A DNA stretch of 64,000 bases from Streptomyces avicenniae (GTDB lineage: Bacteria; Actinomycetota; Actinomycetes; Streptomycetales; Streptomycetaceae). Shown here in pieces: positions 43,651 to 52,347 of the stretch. The notes beneath the pieces were generated by a model, which saw nothing but the letters and a program-made list of their open reading frames with translations, made no database searches and was not told where the DNA came from. The stretch is from positions 558,001-622,000 of the forward strand of contig NZ_JOEK01000001.1 of assembly GCF_000719135.1 (NCBI RefSeq). Reading direction: 5' to 3'. Each line of letters starts with the position of its first letter. The first letter of the stretch is position 1. A program made the translations under genes and the position numbers.

Positions 43651-44719
43651 TCGCCTCCTTGAAACGGGCCGACGCGCGGCCGGTGAGGACGGCGCGGACC
43701 GGGCTGTCGTCGGCGCGCGTGAACTGGGTGAGGCCGTCGCGCCGCCCCAGGCTGATGTTCTGCCAGACATACCGCAGCCGCAGCGGCTCGGGCGTGCGGC
43801 CGGTGAGCGAGGCGGCGACGCTGCCCGCGACGTACGCGCCCATCGGCAGCCCCGTCTGGCACGACATGCGCGACGCGGCGCCGCCGGGGCCGTGGGCCGC
43901 TGCCGCGTCGCCCGCCGCGAAGACCTCCGGGTGGGAGACGGAGCGCAGCGTCGGGTCCACCGTGATCAGGCCGCGCGCATCGACGGCGAGCCCGGCCTCG
44001 CGCGCCAGCTCCGACACGCGGAACCCGGCCGTCCAGACGACGAGTTCGGCCGGGACCTCGCCGCCGTCGGCCAGGACCAGGCCGTGCTCCGCGACCTCCG
44101 CGACGCGGGCGTGCTCCCTGAGCGCGACGCCGTGCCGCTCCAGGGCCGCCCGGAGATAGCGTCGGCCGCGCGGCGAGAGCCCGGCGCCCAGCTCGCCCGC
44201 CGTGACGAGGCGCACGTCGAGCGCCGGGTAGGTCTCGGCCAGCTCGGCGGCCGTCTCGATGCCGGTCAGCCCCGCCCCGACGACGGCCAGCGGGCCCCGG
44301 GCGCCGCGCGCACGCTCGTGGAGACGGACCGCGTCCCGGTGCGTGGCGACCGCCGACGTGTGCGCGGCGGCCCCGGGCACGGCCGCGGTGTCGGCCCCGC
44401 TGCCCAGCGCGTAGACGAGGGTGTCGTAGCGGAGCGGGTCAGGCGCGGAATCGACCAGGACCGTACGCGCCTCGGCGTCGATCGCGCCCACCCTGCCGAC
44501 GACCAGCTCGACGCCCGTACCGGCGAGCAGCCTGCTCAGGGGCAGATCCTTCAGCTTCTGTCCGGCCGCGAGTTGGTGCAGCCGTACGCGCTCCACGAAC
44601 CGGTCGGCCGCGTTCACCAGGGTGACGCGCACGTCGTTGCGGCGCAGTCTGCGGGCCGCGCCCTTCGCGGCGGCCAGCCCCGCGTACCCGGCTCCCAGTA
44701 CGACGATGTGATGTGTCAT
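43616..44719 (-). CDS. FAD-dependent NAD(P)H oxidoreductase, NDH-2-like
   Basis: A 367-residue two-dinucleotide-fold flavoprotein. IVVLGAGYAGLAAAKGAAR binds FAD, GPLAVVGAGLTGIETAAELAE binds NAD(P)H, and HPEVFAAGDAAAA is the second FAD motif. The VRLHQLAAGQ stretch and the general layout are those of NDH-2/ferredoxin reductase-like proteins. No redox-active cysteine pair is seen. ATG 44719 is chosen where homology starts. It lies 54 bases downstream of the ECF41 sigma gene on the same strand, the place usually taken by the oxidoreductase partner of ECF41 sigma factors. Confidence 0.85.
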   Translation of the reverse strand: MTHHIVVLGAGYAGLAAAKGAARRLRRNDVRVTLVNAADRFVERVRLHQLAAGQKLKDLPLSRLLAGTGVELVVGRVGAIDAEARTVLVDSAPDPLRYDTLVYALGSGADTAAVPGAAAHTSAVATHRDAVRLHERARGARGPLAVVGAGLTGIETAAELAETYPALDVRLVTAGELGAGLSPRGRRYLRAALERHGVALREHARVAEVAEHGLVLADGGEVPAELVVWTAGFRVSELAREAGLAVDARGLITVDPTLRSVSHPEVFAAGDAAAAHGPGGAASRMSCQTGLPMGAYVAGSVAASLTGRTPEPLRLRYVWQNISLGRRDGLTQFTRADDSPVRAVLTGRASARFKEAITRSTVLALRR

Positions 44720-44773
44720 GGCACCTGAACCGGCGACGGCGCCGATCCGTGACGACCCCACGTGTGACGTGGC

Positions 44774-45667
44774 TCACGCCAGCTGCCGGGCGGCGAAGGC
44801 GAGCTTGCCGGGGTTGATCACCGTACGGATCGCGCCGACCCGGCCCGCGCTGATCTCCGGGACCACGACGGCGAGCAGCGTCCCACCCGCGGAGATGACC
44901 GCCGCGGGGGCGCCGTTCGCCTCGGTGAACCCGACGCGGACCTGCGCCGCCTCCGGCCGGGCGCCCAGGCCCAGCAGGTAACGGAGCACCTTCTCGCGCC
45001 CGGCGATCGGCCTGCGTGCGGCCGTCACCCGGCCACCGCCGTCCGTCCAGGCCACCACGTCGTCGGCGAGCAGCCGCTCAAGCCCGGCGACGTCGCCGTC
45101 GAACGTGGCGGCGAAGAACCGCTCGATGATCTCCCTGTGCCGCCGCTCATCGACGTCGAAGCGCCGTCGCGGGCGGCCGAGTTGTTCGTGCGCGCGGCGG
45201 AGCAGCTGCCGTGAGTGGGCCTGCTCCACGCCGACGGCCTCCGCGATCTCCCGGTGGCTGTGCCCGAACGCCTCCCGCAGCACGAACACCGCGCGCTCGG
45301 CGGGGGTGAGCCGTTCCAGCAGCGTGAGCAGCGCGAACGAGACGGACTCGCGCTGCTCCGCGGTCTCCAGCGGACCGAGCGGGTCGGCGGCTGCGGCGTG
45401 CGTTAACACCGGCTCGGGGAGCCAGGGCCCGACGTACAGCTCGCGCCGGGCGCGGGCCGAGGTGAGCCGGTTGAGGCAGAGGTTCGTCATGACCTTGGTC
45501 AGCCAGGCGACCGGCGTGCGGACGGCGGCGGGATCGGCCGCGCTCCAGCGCAGGTACGTGTCCTGCACGACGTCCTCGGCGTCGCTCGCCGAACCGAGCA
45601 TCCGGTACGCGAGCGAGAAGAGCCGTGGCCGGTGCGCCTCGAACTCGTCGGTGGCCTCGTGGGTCAT
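44774..45667 (-). CDS. sigJ: ECF41-type sigma factor (SigJ-like) with SnoaL-like tail and a TTA codon
   Basis: A 297-residue ECF sigma factor. Sigma2 is FEAHRPRLFSLAYRMLGSASDAEDVVQDTYLRW and sigma4 is LTPAERAVFVLREAFGHSHREIAEAVGVEQAHSRQLLRRAHEQ. A SnoaL/NTF2-like domain follows, with AWTDGGG and NPGKLAF, which match the ECF41 signature; this tail replaces an anti-sigma factor and tunes activity. Codon 88 (45406-45404) is TTA, the rare leucine codon read by the bldA tRNA, so translation probably depends on developmental state. The partner oxidoreductase gene lies just downstream. Confidence 0.9.
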   Translation of the reverse strand: MTHEATDEFEAHRPRLFSLAYRMLGSASDAEDVVQDTYLRWSAADPAAVRTPVAWLTKVMTNLCLNRLTSARARRELYVGPWLPEPVLTHAAAADPLGPLETAEQRESVSFALLTLLERLTPAERAVFVLREAFGHSHREIAEAVGVEQAHSRQLLRRAHEQLGRPRRRFDVDERRHREIIERFFAATFDGDVAGLERLLADDVVAWTDGGGRVTAARRPIAGREKVLRYLLGLGARPEAAQVRVGFTEANGAPAAVISAGGTLLAVVVPEISAGRVGAIRTVINPGKLAFAARQLA

Positions 45668-45724
45668 GTCGGAAGCATCCCAGGCCGGGCGGGGGAGGAG
45701 CGGCCTGCCTGAGCCCGCCCGCCG

Positions 45725-47152
45725 TCAGCTCGCACGCGACCGCTCGTCGCGCAGGAACACGGCGCTGGTGAGGGTGCCGAGGAGCACGACGGCGGCGTTC
45801 ACCGCGATCGCGACCTTCAGACCACCGAGGACGGCCGCGGCTCCGCCGCCGGTCATGCCCGCGGTGGCGACGGTGCTCATGATCGGCGTCCCCATGGTGA
45901 TGCCGACCTGCTGGGTCATGGTGGCGAGGCCGGTGGCCAGGCCCTGTTCGTGGTCGGCGAGCCCCGAGGTGGCGGTGACCATGAAGCCCACGATGACGAG
46001 CATGTTCCCGACACCACCGGCGAACGTGGCCACCAACAGCAGCCCCATCCAGGCGCGGTCGTCACCGAGGCCGAGCAGGGCCACCGTGGAGAGCGTCTGG
46101 AGGATGCCGCCCGCGATCAGCGTCCGCCTGCTGCCGAACCGCCCGATGACCCGTGAGGCGGTGGAGCCGCCCACGACCGTGCCGATGCCCAGCACGCCGA
46201 AGGACAGACCGGCGGCCAGCGGGGAGAAGCCCAGCACTTCCTGGAGGTAGAGGGTCAGCAGGAAGACCAGGGACGTCTCGGTGAGAAAGGCGATCAGCCC
46301 GGCGACGTTGCCCCAGGCCACGGAGCGTCTGCCGAGCACGTCGAGCGGGACCAGCGGCGCGGCCGTCCTGCGCTCGACAACGGAGAAGACGAGGAGCAGC
46401 GCCACGCCCGCCGCCAGCGGCAGCAGCGCGTCCGCCGAGCCCCAGCCCGTTTCGCCGGCCCGGGTGAGACCGAGGACGACGGCCAGCAGGCCGAGCGTGA
46501 CGCTGACGGCGCCCGGCAGGTCCAGCTTCGGCCGGGCGGCGGGCCGTGACTCCCGGATGACCGTCGGGGCGACGATCAGCACGGCGAGGACGACGGGCAC
46601 GTTGAGGAAGAACGCCCAGCGCCACGACAGCAGGTCGGTCAGCAGACCGCCGAGGATCGCCCCGGCGGTGAACCCGGCGGACATCAGCGCCCCGTTGAGA
46701 CCGAGCGCCTTCTGCCGCAGCGGCCCCTCGGGGAACGACGTCGTCAGCAGCGACAGCCCGGCCGGGGTGACGGCCGCGGTGGCAAGACCCTGGCCGACGC
46801 GGGCCGCGATCAGCACCTCGGGGCTCTGGGCCAGGCCGCCCACGAGCGAGGCCACGCCGAGGAGGACGAGGCCGCCGAGGAACAGCCGACGACGGCCGAA
46901 CAGGTCTGCGACCCGGCCGAAGAGCAACGTGAAGCCCGCGGCGCACAGGGCGAACGAGGTGGCGATCCACTGGAGGCTCCCGAGCGAGAAGCCCAGGCCC
47001 TCACCGATCACCGGCAGGGCCACGTTCAGGATGGAGAAGTCCACGGCCAGCATGAACTGGGAGGCGAGCAGCAGCAGGAGCACCAGCCGGAGCCGTGGGG
47101 TGAGCGCGGTCGGCGCGGTGCCGACGGCTGCCTTCGGATCGATGACGGACAT
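45725..47152 (-). CDS. DHA2-type MFS drug exporter (14-span)
   Basis: A 475-residue transporter. Fourteen hydrophobic segments can be counted, with LLLLLASQFMLAVDFSILNVALPVIG (motif D1), LFGRVADLFGRRRLFLGG (motif A), RVGQGLATAAVTPAGLSLL (motif B) and GLNGALMSAGFTAGAILGGLLTDLLSWRWAFFLNVP (motif C). It exports drugs by proton antiport. ATG 47152 has GGAAGGAA upstream. It is divergent from an XRE-type regulator across 240 bases, which probably controls it. Confidence 0.9.
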   Translation of the reverse strand: MSVIDPKAAVGTAPTALTPRLRLVLLLLLASQFMLAVDFSILNVALPVIGEGLGFSLGSLQWIATSFALCAAGFTLLFGRVADLFGRRRLFLGGLVLLGVASLVGGLAQSPEVLIAARVGQGLATAAVTPAGLSLLTTSFPEGPLRQKALGLNGALMSAGFTAGAILGGLLTDLLSWRWAFFLNVPVVLAVLIVAPTVIRESRPAARPKLDLPGAVSVTLGLLAVVLGLTRAGETGWGSADALLPLAAGVALLLVFSVVERRTAAPLVPLDVLGRRSVAWGNVAGLIAFLTETSLVFLLTLYLQEVLGFSPLAAGLSFGVLGIGTVVGGSTASRVIGRFGSRRTLIAGGILQTLSTVALLGLGDDRAWMGLLLVATFAGGVGNMLVIVGFMVTATSGLADHEQGLATGLATMTQQVGITMGTPIMSTVATAGMTGGGAAAVLGGLKVAIAVNAAVVLLGTLTSAVFLRDERSRAS

Positions 47153-47392
47153 GGCTGTCGAGTTCCTTCCTCGTGTGTCTCCGGCACCCGCGCACACTCG
47201 GTCGTGGCACGCCCGGTCACGGAGAAGAGGCTCATTGACGCCGGAACCGCCAGCCAGAACCCCGCCTTGCAGAGCCAGCGGGAGGGTGGTCATCGAAGGA
47301 CCACCCTCAGGGGCCGCGGTCTTCGGGGCGGGCGGGCATCATGGGAGGTCAGTGGCCGCGGCCTGTCGCACCTCGCCGACCTGGAGACACGC

Positions 47393-48304
47393 ATGGACGC
47401 CTTGTCCGAGCTGGGGGACTTCCTCAAGTCGCGCCGCGCCGGGCTGCATCCCGAGGACGTCGGCATCACCCCGTACCCGAACCGCCGCCGCGTCACCGGC
47501 CTGCGCCGCGAGGAGTTGGCGATGCTCGCCGGGGTCAGCATCACCCACTACACCCGGCTCGAACAGGGCCGTGCCCTCGGCGCCTCCGACGGTGTGCTGG
47601 AGGCGATCGCACGTGCCCTGCGCCTCTCCCCGGACGAGACGGCCCACCTGAAGGCCCTCGCCCGCCCCGCGGTCGCCTCGTCCCGTCCGGCGCCGCCACG
47701 GGTGGAGCACGCGAGCGCATCGGCCCGGCAACTGCTGGCCGCGATGAGCGACGTGCCCGCGCTCGTCCTCGACCGGCGCAACGACGTCCTCGCCTGGAAC
47801 CGGATGGGCCACGCCCTCCTCGCCGGACACCTGGCGCCCGAGAGCCCCGACACCCCGGCGAACCGCCCGAACCTGACCCGGATGCTCTTCCTTGACGAGC
47901 AGTACCGGGAGTTGTTCGCGAACTGGAACGAGGAGGCCCAACTCGGCGTGGCGTCCCTGCGCCTGATCGCCGGCCGCCACCTCAACGACCGGCCCCTCGC
48001 GGAGCTGATCGGCCAACTCGTCATGAACAGCGACGAGTTCGCCTCCCGCTGGGCCCGGCACCCGGTACGCACCTGCACGTCAGGGGTGAAACACCTGCGT
48101 CATCCGCTGGTCGGCGCGATGGACCTCAGCTTCGAGAACCTCGTCATCCCCGGCACTTCAGGTCAGCGCCTCATCGCCTACACGGCCGAGCCCGGCTCGC
48201 CGTCGGAGGCGGCGCTGCGGCTCCTCGGCAGCGTGACGGCCCCGGTGGCGGACGACCCGACGGCGGCACGGCACCGACAGGCGGCGAAGCCTCGCAGCTC
48301 GTGA
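47393..48304 (+). CDS. XRE-family regulator with MmyB-like ligand domain
   Basis: A 303-residue regulator. The N-terminal HTH is LGDFLKSRRAGLHPEDVGI and VTGLRREELAMLAGVSITHYTRLEQGR; the C-terminal domain (ASARQLLAAMSDVPALVLDRRNDVLAWNRMGHALL, YRELFANWNEEA, SDEFASRWARHPVR, LSFENLVIPGTSGQRLIAYTAEPGS) is the MmyB-like sensor, known to bind lipids or other small molecules. ATG 47393 has GGAG upstream. It is the last chromosomal gene before the tRNA-Ser island. Confidence 0.9.
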   Translation: MDALSELGDFLKSRRAGLHPEDVGITPYPNRRRVTGLRREELAMLAGVSITHYTRLEQGRALGASDGVLEAIARALRLSPDETAHLKALARPAVASSRPAPPRVEHASASARQLLAAMSDVPALVLDRRNDVLAWNRMGHALLAGHLAPESPDTPANRPNLTRMLFLDEQYRELFANWNEEAQLGVASLRLIAGRHLNDRPLAELIGQLVMNSDEFASRWARHPVRTCTSGVKHLRHPLVGAMDLSFENLVIPGTSGQRLIAYTAEPGSPSEAALRLLGSVTAPVADDPTAARHRQAAKPRSS

Positions 48305-48364
48305 CCGCCCCTCCGGAACACCGCGGACACGATCGAGGCACGTCCCCGGCCCCGACCGCCCGCC

Positions 48365-48451
48365 GGTGGGGCCCTTCGGAACAGCCCGGTGAGAGCCGGC
48401 GGAGGATACGAGATGCGAACTCGTGAGGGTGTGAACCCCACACGCTTTCCA
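48365..48451. repeat. Distal att site: partial copy of tRNA-Ser 3' half
   Basis: This 87-bp stretch matches 58139-58225 without gaps and with four mismatches. The match runs from one arm of the terminator beyond the tRNA 3' end up to the anticodon loop, then stops. That is what is left at the far end when an element integrates into a tRNA 3' end. It marks the outer left boundary of the island. Confidence 0.85.
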
Positions 48452-48598
48452 GTCTTCGGCTCTGCCAGGAGCGTCCACCTGCGTTCGCGGGCGGTCGGCC
48501 CGTGGAGCGCAACCGGCTCCGGGGCTCGTCCGAACAGTCGTGGACGGAGCTGAAGGAGACCGAGACGGGGCGGTGTCCACAAGCGGAGGACTCAGGGG

Positions 48599-48883
48599 TT
48601 ACAGACCACGAAGGGCCTCGTGGAAATGGCTGTAGGCACTCCAGCAGTTGACACTGCCATCGTCGTTCAGGCCGCCCATGTACCAGTCGTCGTCGTCCGT
48701 TGCCTTCACCAGACACAGATCATGAAACCCCAAAATGATCTCGGCATCGATCCGTTCGCTCCCGGCCGGGTGGCCCAGCCACGTCACGGCGCGATCAGCG
48801 CTGAGAGCTTTGGCCTCCCGATCGCCGGAGACATCACGGATCTCCTCCAGGGTCCAGCCTGCCGGTAGTTTCCCGTCTGCCAC
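48599..48883 (-). CDS. Small island-borne hypothetical protein
   Basis: A 94-residue acidic protein from GTG 48883, reading VADGKLPAGWTLEEIRDVSG, then DRAVTWLGHPAG, IILGFHDLCLVKATDDDDWYMGG and SVNCWSAYSHFHEALRGL. Its sequence is protein-like and its base composition is lower in GC than its neighbours. I do not recognise the family. The DNA just upstream holds MPFGTYEVICRNSAVVVAV in another frame, so the gene may have lost its start by a frameshift. Confidence 0.5.
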   Translation of the reverse strand: MADGKLPAGWTLEEIRDVSGDREAKALSADRAVTWLGHPAGSERIDAEIILGFHDLCLVKATDDDDWYMGGLNDDGSVNCWSAYSHFHEALRGL

Positions 48884-49002
48884 CCGGTCATGATGACAGC
48901 CACCACAACAGCGGAATTGCGGCAAATGACCTCGTATGTCCCGAACGGCATGGGCAGGTCCGCGGGGTCTCCTTGGCTGTGAGCCGACTGCCATCGGCTC
49001 GT

Positions 49003-49914
49003 CAAGTTGGAGCCGGAGCACCTGGAGCGTTTCTACCGGAAGATGCTGACGGCCGGCAGCGCCGCCGGTACCGCGCACCAGGTCCACCGCACGGTCCGCG
49101 GCGCGCTGAACGAAGCGGTGCGCCGGGGCCACCTCGCGGTCAACCCGGCGTCGATCGCCAAGGCCCCGCGCCTCGAAGAGGAAGAGGTCGAGCCCCGCAC
49201 CGTCGAAGAGGTGCAGCGGCTCCTCGACCAGGCCGACAAGACACTCCGCCCCGCGCGCTGGGTCATCGCGCTCGCACTCGGCCTGCGCCAAGGCGAGGCC
49301 CTCGGCCTCAAGTGGACGGACATCGACTTCGATCTGCGGGTCCTGACAGTCCGCCGGAACCGGCTGCGACCCCGGTACCGGCACGGCTGCGCCGGAGACC
49401 CCTGCGGCCGGAAGCCCGGCCACTGCCCGCGGAAGGTCAACATCCGCCGCGAGACCAAGGACACCAAGTCCTGCGTCGGCCGCCGCCCCATCGGCATCCC
49501 CGACTCGCTGCTCGCCCTCCTGCTCCACCACCGCGAGCAGCAGGAACACCAGCGCCGCCGGGCCGGGGGCCTCTGGACGGAGAAGTACTACGTCTTCACC
49601 TCGCCGACCGGCGAACCGCTGAACCCGAACACCGACCACCACGAGTGGAAGGACCTCCTGGAGGCCGCGGGCCTGCGCGCCAGCCGACTCCAGGACGCCC
49701 GCCACGCGGCAGCGACCGTCCTGCTGATCCTCGGCGTCCCGGACGCGATCGTCGCGCGGTCATGGGCTGGGAGCCCGGCAAGTCCGCACGGATGCGCGGC
49801 CGCTACCAGCACCTCACCAACCGGGTCCTGACCGACACCGCCGACAAGATCGGCGGCCTGCTCTGGCCGACGCCCGAGGATCCGCAGGCTCCTGATCACG
49901 ACAACCGCAACTGA
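49003..49914 (+). pseudogene. Tyrosine-type integrase, C-terminal part, frameshifted
   Basis: The fragment begins abruptly at KLEPEHLERFYRKML and contains ALALGLRQGEALGLKWTDI (first catalytic arginine), RLQDARHAAATVLL (second box) and, after a shift to another frame near 49755, MGWEPGKSARMRGRYQHLTN with the tyrosine nucleophile. A C-GD-C...C-zinc-like insert is present. The N-terminal arm-binding and core-binding region is missing here; a piece of it lies at 52348-52547. The enzyme would have catalysed integration at the tRNA-Ser site. It is followed by a long inverted repeat and an att copy. Confidence 0.85.
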
Positions 49915-49919
49915 AACTG

Positions 49920-49982
49920 CACCTGGGCAACGACGAGGGCCCCGGCCAGGATCTGGTCGGGGCCCTCGTCGTTGCCCAGGTG
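49920..49982. terminator. Perfect 24-bp inverted repeat after the integrase
   Basis: The arms 49920-49943 (CACCTGGGCAACGACG...) and 49959-49982 are exact reverse complements with a 15-base loop. It lies 5 bases after the integrase stop and 7 before the att copy. A factor-independent terminator is the simplest reading, though it has no U-run; a role in integrase binding is also possible. Confidence 0.7.
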
Positions 49983-49989
49983 GGCGGGT

Positions 49990-50043
49990 GCGGAGGATAC
50001 GAGATGTGAACTCGTGAGGGGTTGCCCCCAACACGCTTTCCAA
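49990..50043. repeat. Second partial copy of tRNA-Ser 3' half (internal att)
   Basis: This 54-bp stretch matches the tRNA-Ser 3' half at 48 of 54 positions, from the acceptor end through the anticodon loop. It directly follows the integrase fragment and its inverted repeat, the place where attP lies in elements of this type. It is more diverged than the outer copy and cannot make a tRNA. Confidence 0.8.
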
Positions 50044-50322
50044 CTGGTCGTCCGGGGGTTCAGCTGTGTTCGCCAGCGTCCTGACCTGGGGTGAAGGGGG
50101 CGGGCAGAGATGTGCTCGACCGCGCTGAACGGCAGCGAATGCAACTGCGACTGCAACTGGGCGTTCGATGCGTGCACGGGCTGTGCCCGTGCGGCTTGCC
50201 TGGCGACGGCTTGGGCGACAGGTCTGGAGCCGACGGTGAGTTCGACGACGCGCGGCGTAGTGGCGCTCATGAGGAAGGGAGCGGCGAAGTAGGCCGCGCC
50301 ATCGGTGGTTCGGGCAGGTGGG

Positions 50323-50403
50323 TCAGCTTTCGAGAAGTGCGATGCGGATGGCCCGTTCGACCAGGGCGGCCGTGTTGGCCTGGCCTTCGGCGTTGGGGTG
50401 CGG
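50323..50403 (-). pseudogene. C-terminal remnant of an SGNH/GDSL hydrolase
   Basis: Directly after the exporter stop, in the same frame, the minus strand reads PHPNAEGQANTAALVERAI and ends LLES-stop. H-P-N near the C-terminus followed by a helix is the last block of SGNH hydrolases, holding the catalytic histidine. Only 26 codons remain, so this is debris. Confidence 0.45.
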
Positions 50404-51606
50404 TCAGCGCAAGGCTTCGTTGGTACGGGCGGTCCAGATCACCAGCGCGGCGAGCAGGGCGCACGCGCCGCCGAGCCAGAGCGGGCCTTGAAGCGTGAGC
50501 GTGTCGACGATGATGCTGCCGGCCAGCGCGCCGAAACCGATGGACAGGTTGAACACCGCCACCCACAGCGAGGAGGCCGCTTCCACGGCCTGCGGAGCGG
50601 CTTTGATCATCCAGGTCTGGAGGCCCACTGACACACCGCCGAAGGCCAGACCCCAGACGATCAGCAGGATGGCGCCGCCGGTCGCGGTCCGGCCCAGTAG
50701 CAGGAAGAGCGGCATCGCGGCCGTCATGGCTACGGCGATGGTCAGTACGCTGCGGTGCACGCGGCGGGAGAGCGTCGCGCCTGCGACGAAGTTGCCGATC
50801 ATGCCGGCCGCACCGAATCCGAACAGCAGCGGACCGACATAGTGCTCGTCGATTCCCGACAGCTTCTGCAGTGCCGGGCTCACGAACGTGTAGGCGGCGA
50901 AGTGACCGAACACGAGGAGCACCGTCGCGATGATGCCGGCGCGCACGCCCGGGTTCCGGAACTGCTCCGTCAGCAGCCTGGGCCGGACGGCCTGGGAAGC
51001 GACCATCCTTGGCAGTACCGCCAGCAGGGCGATCAGGGTCACGAGCGCCAGGGCGCTGAGCGCGGAGAAGGCGATGCGCCAGCCGGCCAGGTCGCCGACC
51101 AGGGTGCCGAGCGGGACCCCGAACACGTTCGCGGCTCCGACGCCGCCGAAGACGACCGTGGTGGCGCGAGGCACGTCTGCGGGCGTGACGAGCCGGACTG
51201 CCAGGCCGGCGGCGACCGCCCAGAAGCCGCCGACGGCTATACCGACCAGCACCCGGAAGCCCACCAGCAGGGCGAAGTCCGGCGCCAGGGCGGAGCCCAG
51301 GTTCGCGACGGTCATCAGTGCCATCAGCCCGAGCAGCAGCACGCGGCGGTCCAGTGACCCGACGACCACCGGGACCAGCGGTGCCGCGAACCCGGCGACG
51401 ATGCTGGGCACCGTCACCGTCAGTCCCGCCGTCCCCTCGGAGACCGACAGCCCGGTCCCCACGGAGGTGAGCAGACCGATCGGCAGTTGCTCGGCGGTCA
51501 CCAACGCGAAGGTGCCCAGTGTCACCGCGCAGACCGCCGGCCAGCGACTCCGGTCCGGGGTTCCTGCCTCCTGCGTCTGGGCGGGGGTCTGCTCTGCGGT
51601 CGTCAA
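50404..51606 (-). CDS. MFS efflux protein (12-span, AraJ/chloramphenicol-exporter type)
   Basis: A 400-residue transporter with twelve hydrophobic segments. ALVTAEQLPIGLLTSVGTGL is the first span, GSLDRRVLLLGLMALMTVAN the motif A region and GGFWAVAAGLAVRLV a later span; these fit the DHA1 sugar/drug efflux group. TTG 51606 is chosen because GGAGGAGG lies five bases upstream. It is divergent from a TetR regulator with two operator-like palindromes between. Lying in the island, it may export a toxic compound. Confidence 0.85.
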   Translation of the reverse strand: MTTAEQTPAQTQEAGTPDRSRWPAVCAVTLGTFALVTAEQLPIGLLTSVGTGLSVSEGTAGLTVTVPSIVAGFAAPLVPVVVGSLDRRVLLLGLMALMTVANLGSALAPDFALLVGFRVLVGIAVGGFWAVAAGLAVRLVTPADVPRATTVVFGGVGAANVFGVPLGTLVGDLAGWRIAFSALSALALVTLIALLAVLPRMVASQAVRPRLLTEQFRNPGVRAGIIATVLLVFGHFAAYTFVSPALQKLSGIDEHYVGPLLFGFGAAGMIGNFVAGATLSRRVHRSVLTIAVAMTAAMPLFLLLGRTATGGAILLIVWGLAFGGVSVGLQTWMIKAAPQAVEAASSLWVAVFNLSIGFGALAGSIIVDTLTLQGPLWLGGACALLAALVIWTARTNEALR

Positions 51607-51627
51607 CGGATCCTCCTCCAATGGTTC

Positions 51628-51676
51628 GGGAGTGATCGCTCCCGAATCGGGACCCTAGTATGGGAGCGAACGCTCC
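51628..51676. promoter_or_regulatory. Two operator-like palindromes between exporter and TetR genes
   Basis: GGGAGTGATCGCTCCC (51628-51643) and GGAGCGAACGCTCC (51663-51676) share GGAG-N-G-N-N-CGCTCC. TAGTAT at 51656-51661 lies between them as a possible -10 box for the TetR gene. The arrangement fits repression of both genes by the TetR protein. Confidence 0.65.
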
Positions 51677-51698
51677 GCAAGGTGGGTAGGGTGGACCC

Positions 51699-52304
51699 AT
51701 GGCACGCCCTCGACAGTTCGACGAGCACGACGCGGTCGCCTCGGCGACCGAGTTGTTCTGGCGGCGCGGTTACCACGCCACTTCAGTGCGCGACCTGGGC
51801 GACGAGCTGAAGCTCACGCCCAGCAGCCTGTACCGGACGTTCACGGACAAGCACACGCTCTTCCTGCGCGCCCTCGACCACTATCGGGCCACCGAGTCGA
51901 CGCAGGCCTACCGGCGTCTGGATGCGAGTGACCGACCGGTTCGTGAGGTGCTGCGGGAGTGGATGCTGTGGCTGGTGACCTGCCCAGCCGACGGCGAATC
52001 CGGTCGCGGCTGCTTCGTGGTCAACACCGCCACCGAACTCGGCACCACGGACACCCAGGTCCAGGAGCGGACCGAGGCCGCGTTCGCGGTCACCCGGCAG
52101 GCCCTCCGTGCGGTGCTGGCCGAGGGGCGGGAGCGAGGCGAGCTGTCCACCGATCTCGACATCGGCGGAGCCGTGGAATTGCTGTTCACGACGGTGCTCG
52201 GTCTGCGGGTGCGGGAGCGCGCCGGCCACGGCCTGGAGCGCCTGACCACCACGATCGATTTCGCGATCCGGGCCTTGGGAGCCGCACCCGCGCAACCCGC
52301 CTGA
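51699..52304 (+). CDS. TetR-family repressor
   Basis: A 201-residue regulator. The HTH is FDEHDAVASATELFWRRGYHATSVRDLGDELKLTPSSLYRTFTDKHTLF. The C-terminal domain has WMLWLVTCPADGESGRGCFVVNTATEL with a conserved cysteine, and GGAVELLFTTVLGLRVRERAG. This is the TetR_C subfamily often next to MFS efflux genes. It probably represses the divergent exporter by binding the two palindromes. Confidence 0.9.
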   Translation: MARPRQFDEHDAVASATELFWRRGYHATSVRDLGDELKLTPSSLYRTFTDKHTLFLRALDHYRATESTQAYRRLDASDRPVREVLREWMLWLVTCPADGESGRGCFVVNTATELGTTDTQVQERTEAAFAVTRQALRAVLAEGRERGELSTDLDIGGAVELLFTTVLGLRVRERAGHGLERLTTTIDFAIRALGAAPAQPA

Positions 52305-52347
52305 CGGAAGAGCGGGTGGAGAGCCCGTTGCGCCGACAGACGCACGG

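Noticed and set aside
48784..49005. Minus-strand frame starting before MPFGTYEV
   Set aside because: Part of it looks protein-like, but it runs out of sense after about 40 codons; noted only as a possible broken start of the 94-residue gene.
49990..50043. A second tRNA-Ser gene
   Set aside because: The 5' half is missing and several stem positions are changed; it is an att remnant.
49896..50270. Minus-strand frame of 124 codons across the att copy
   Set aside because: It reads through the inverted repeat and att sequence, has no ribosome-binding site and no recognisable pattern.
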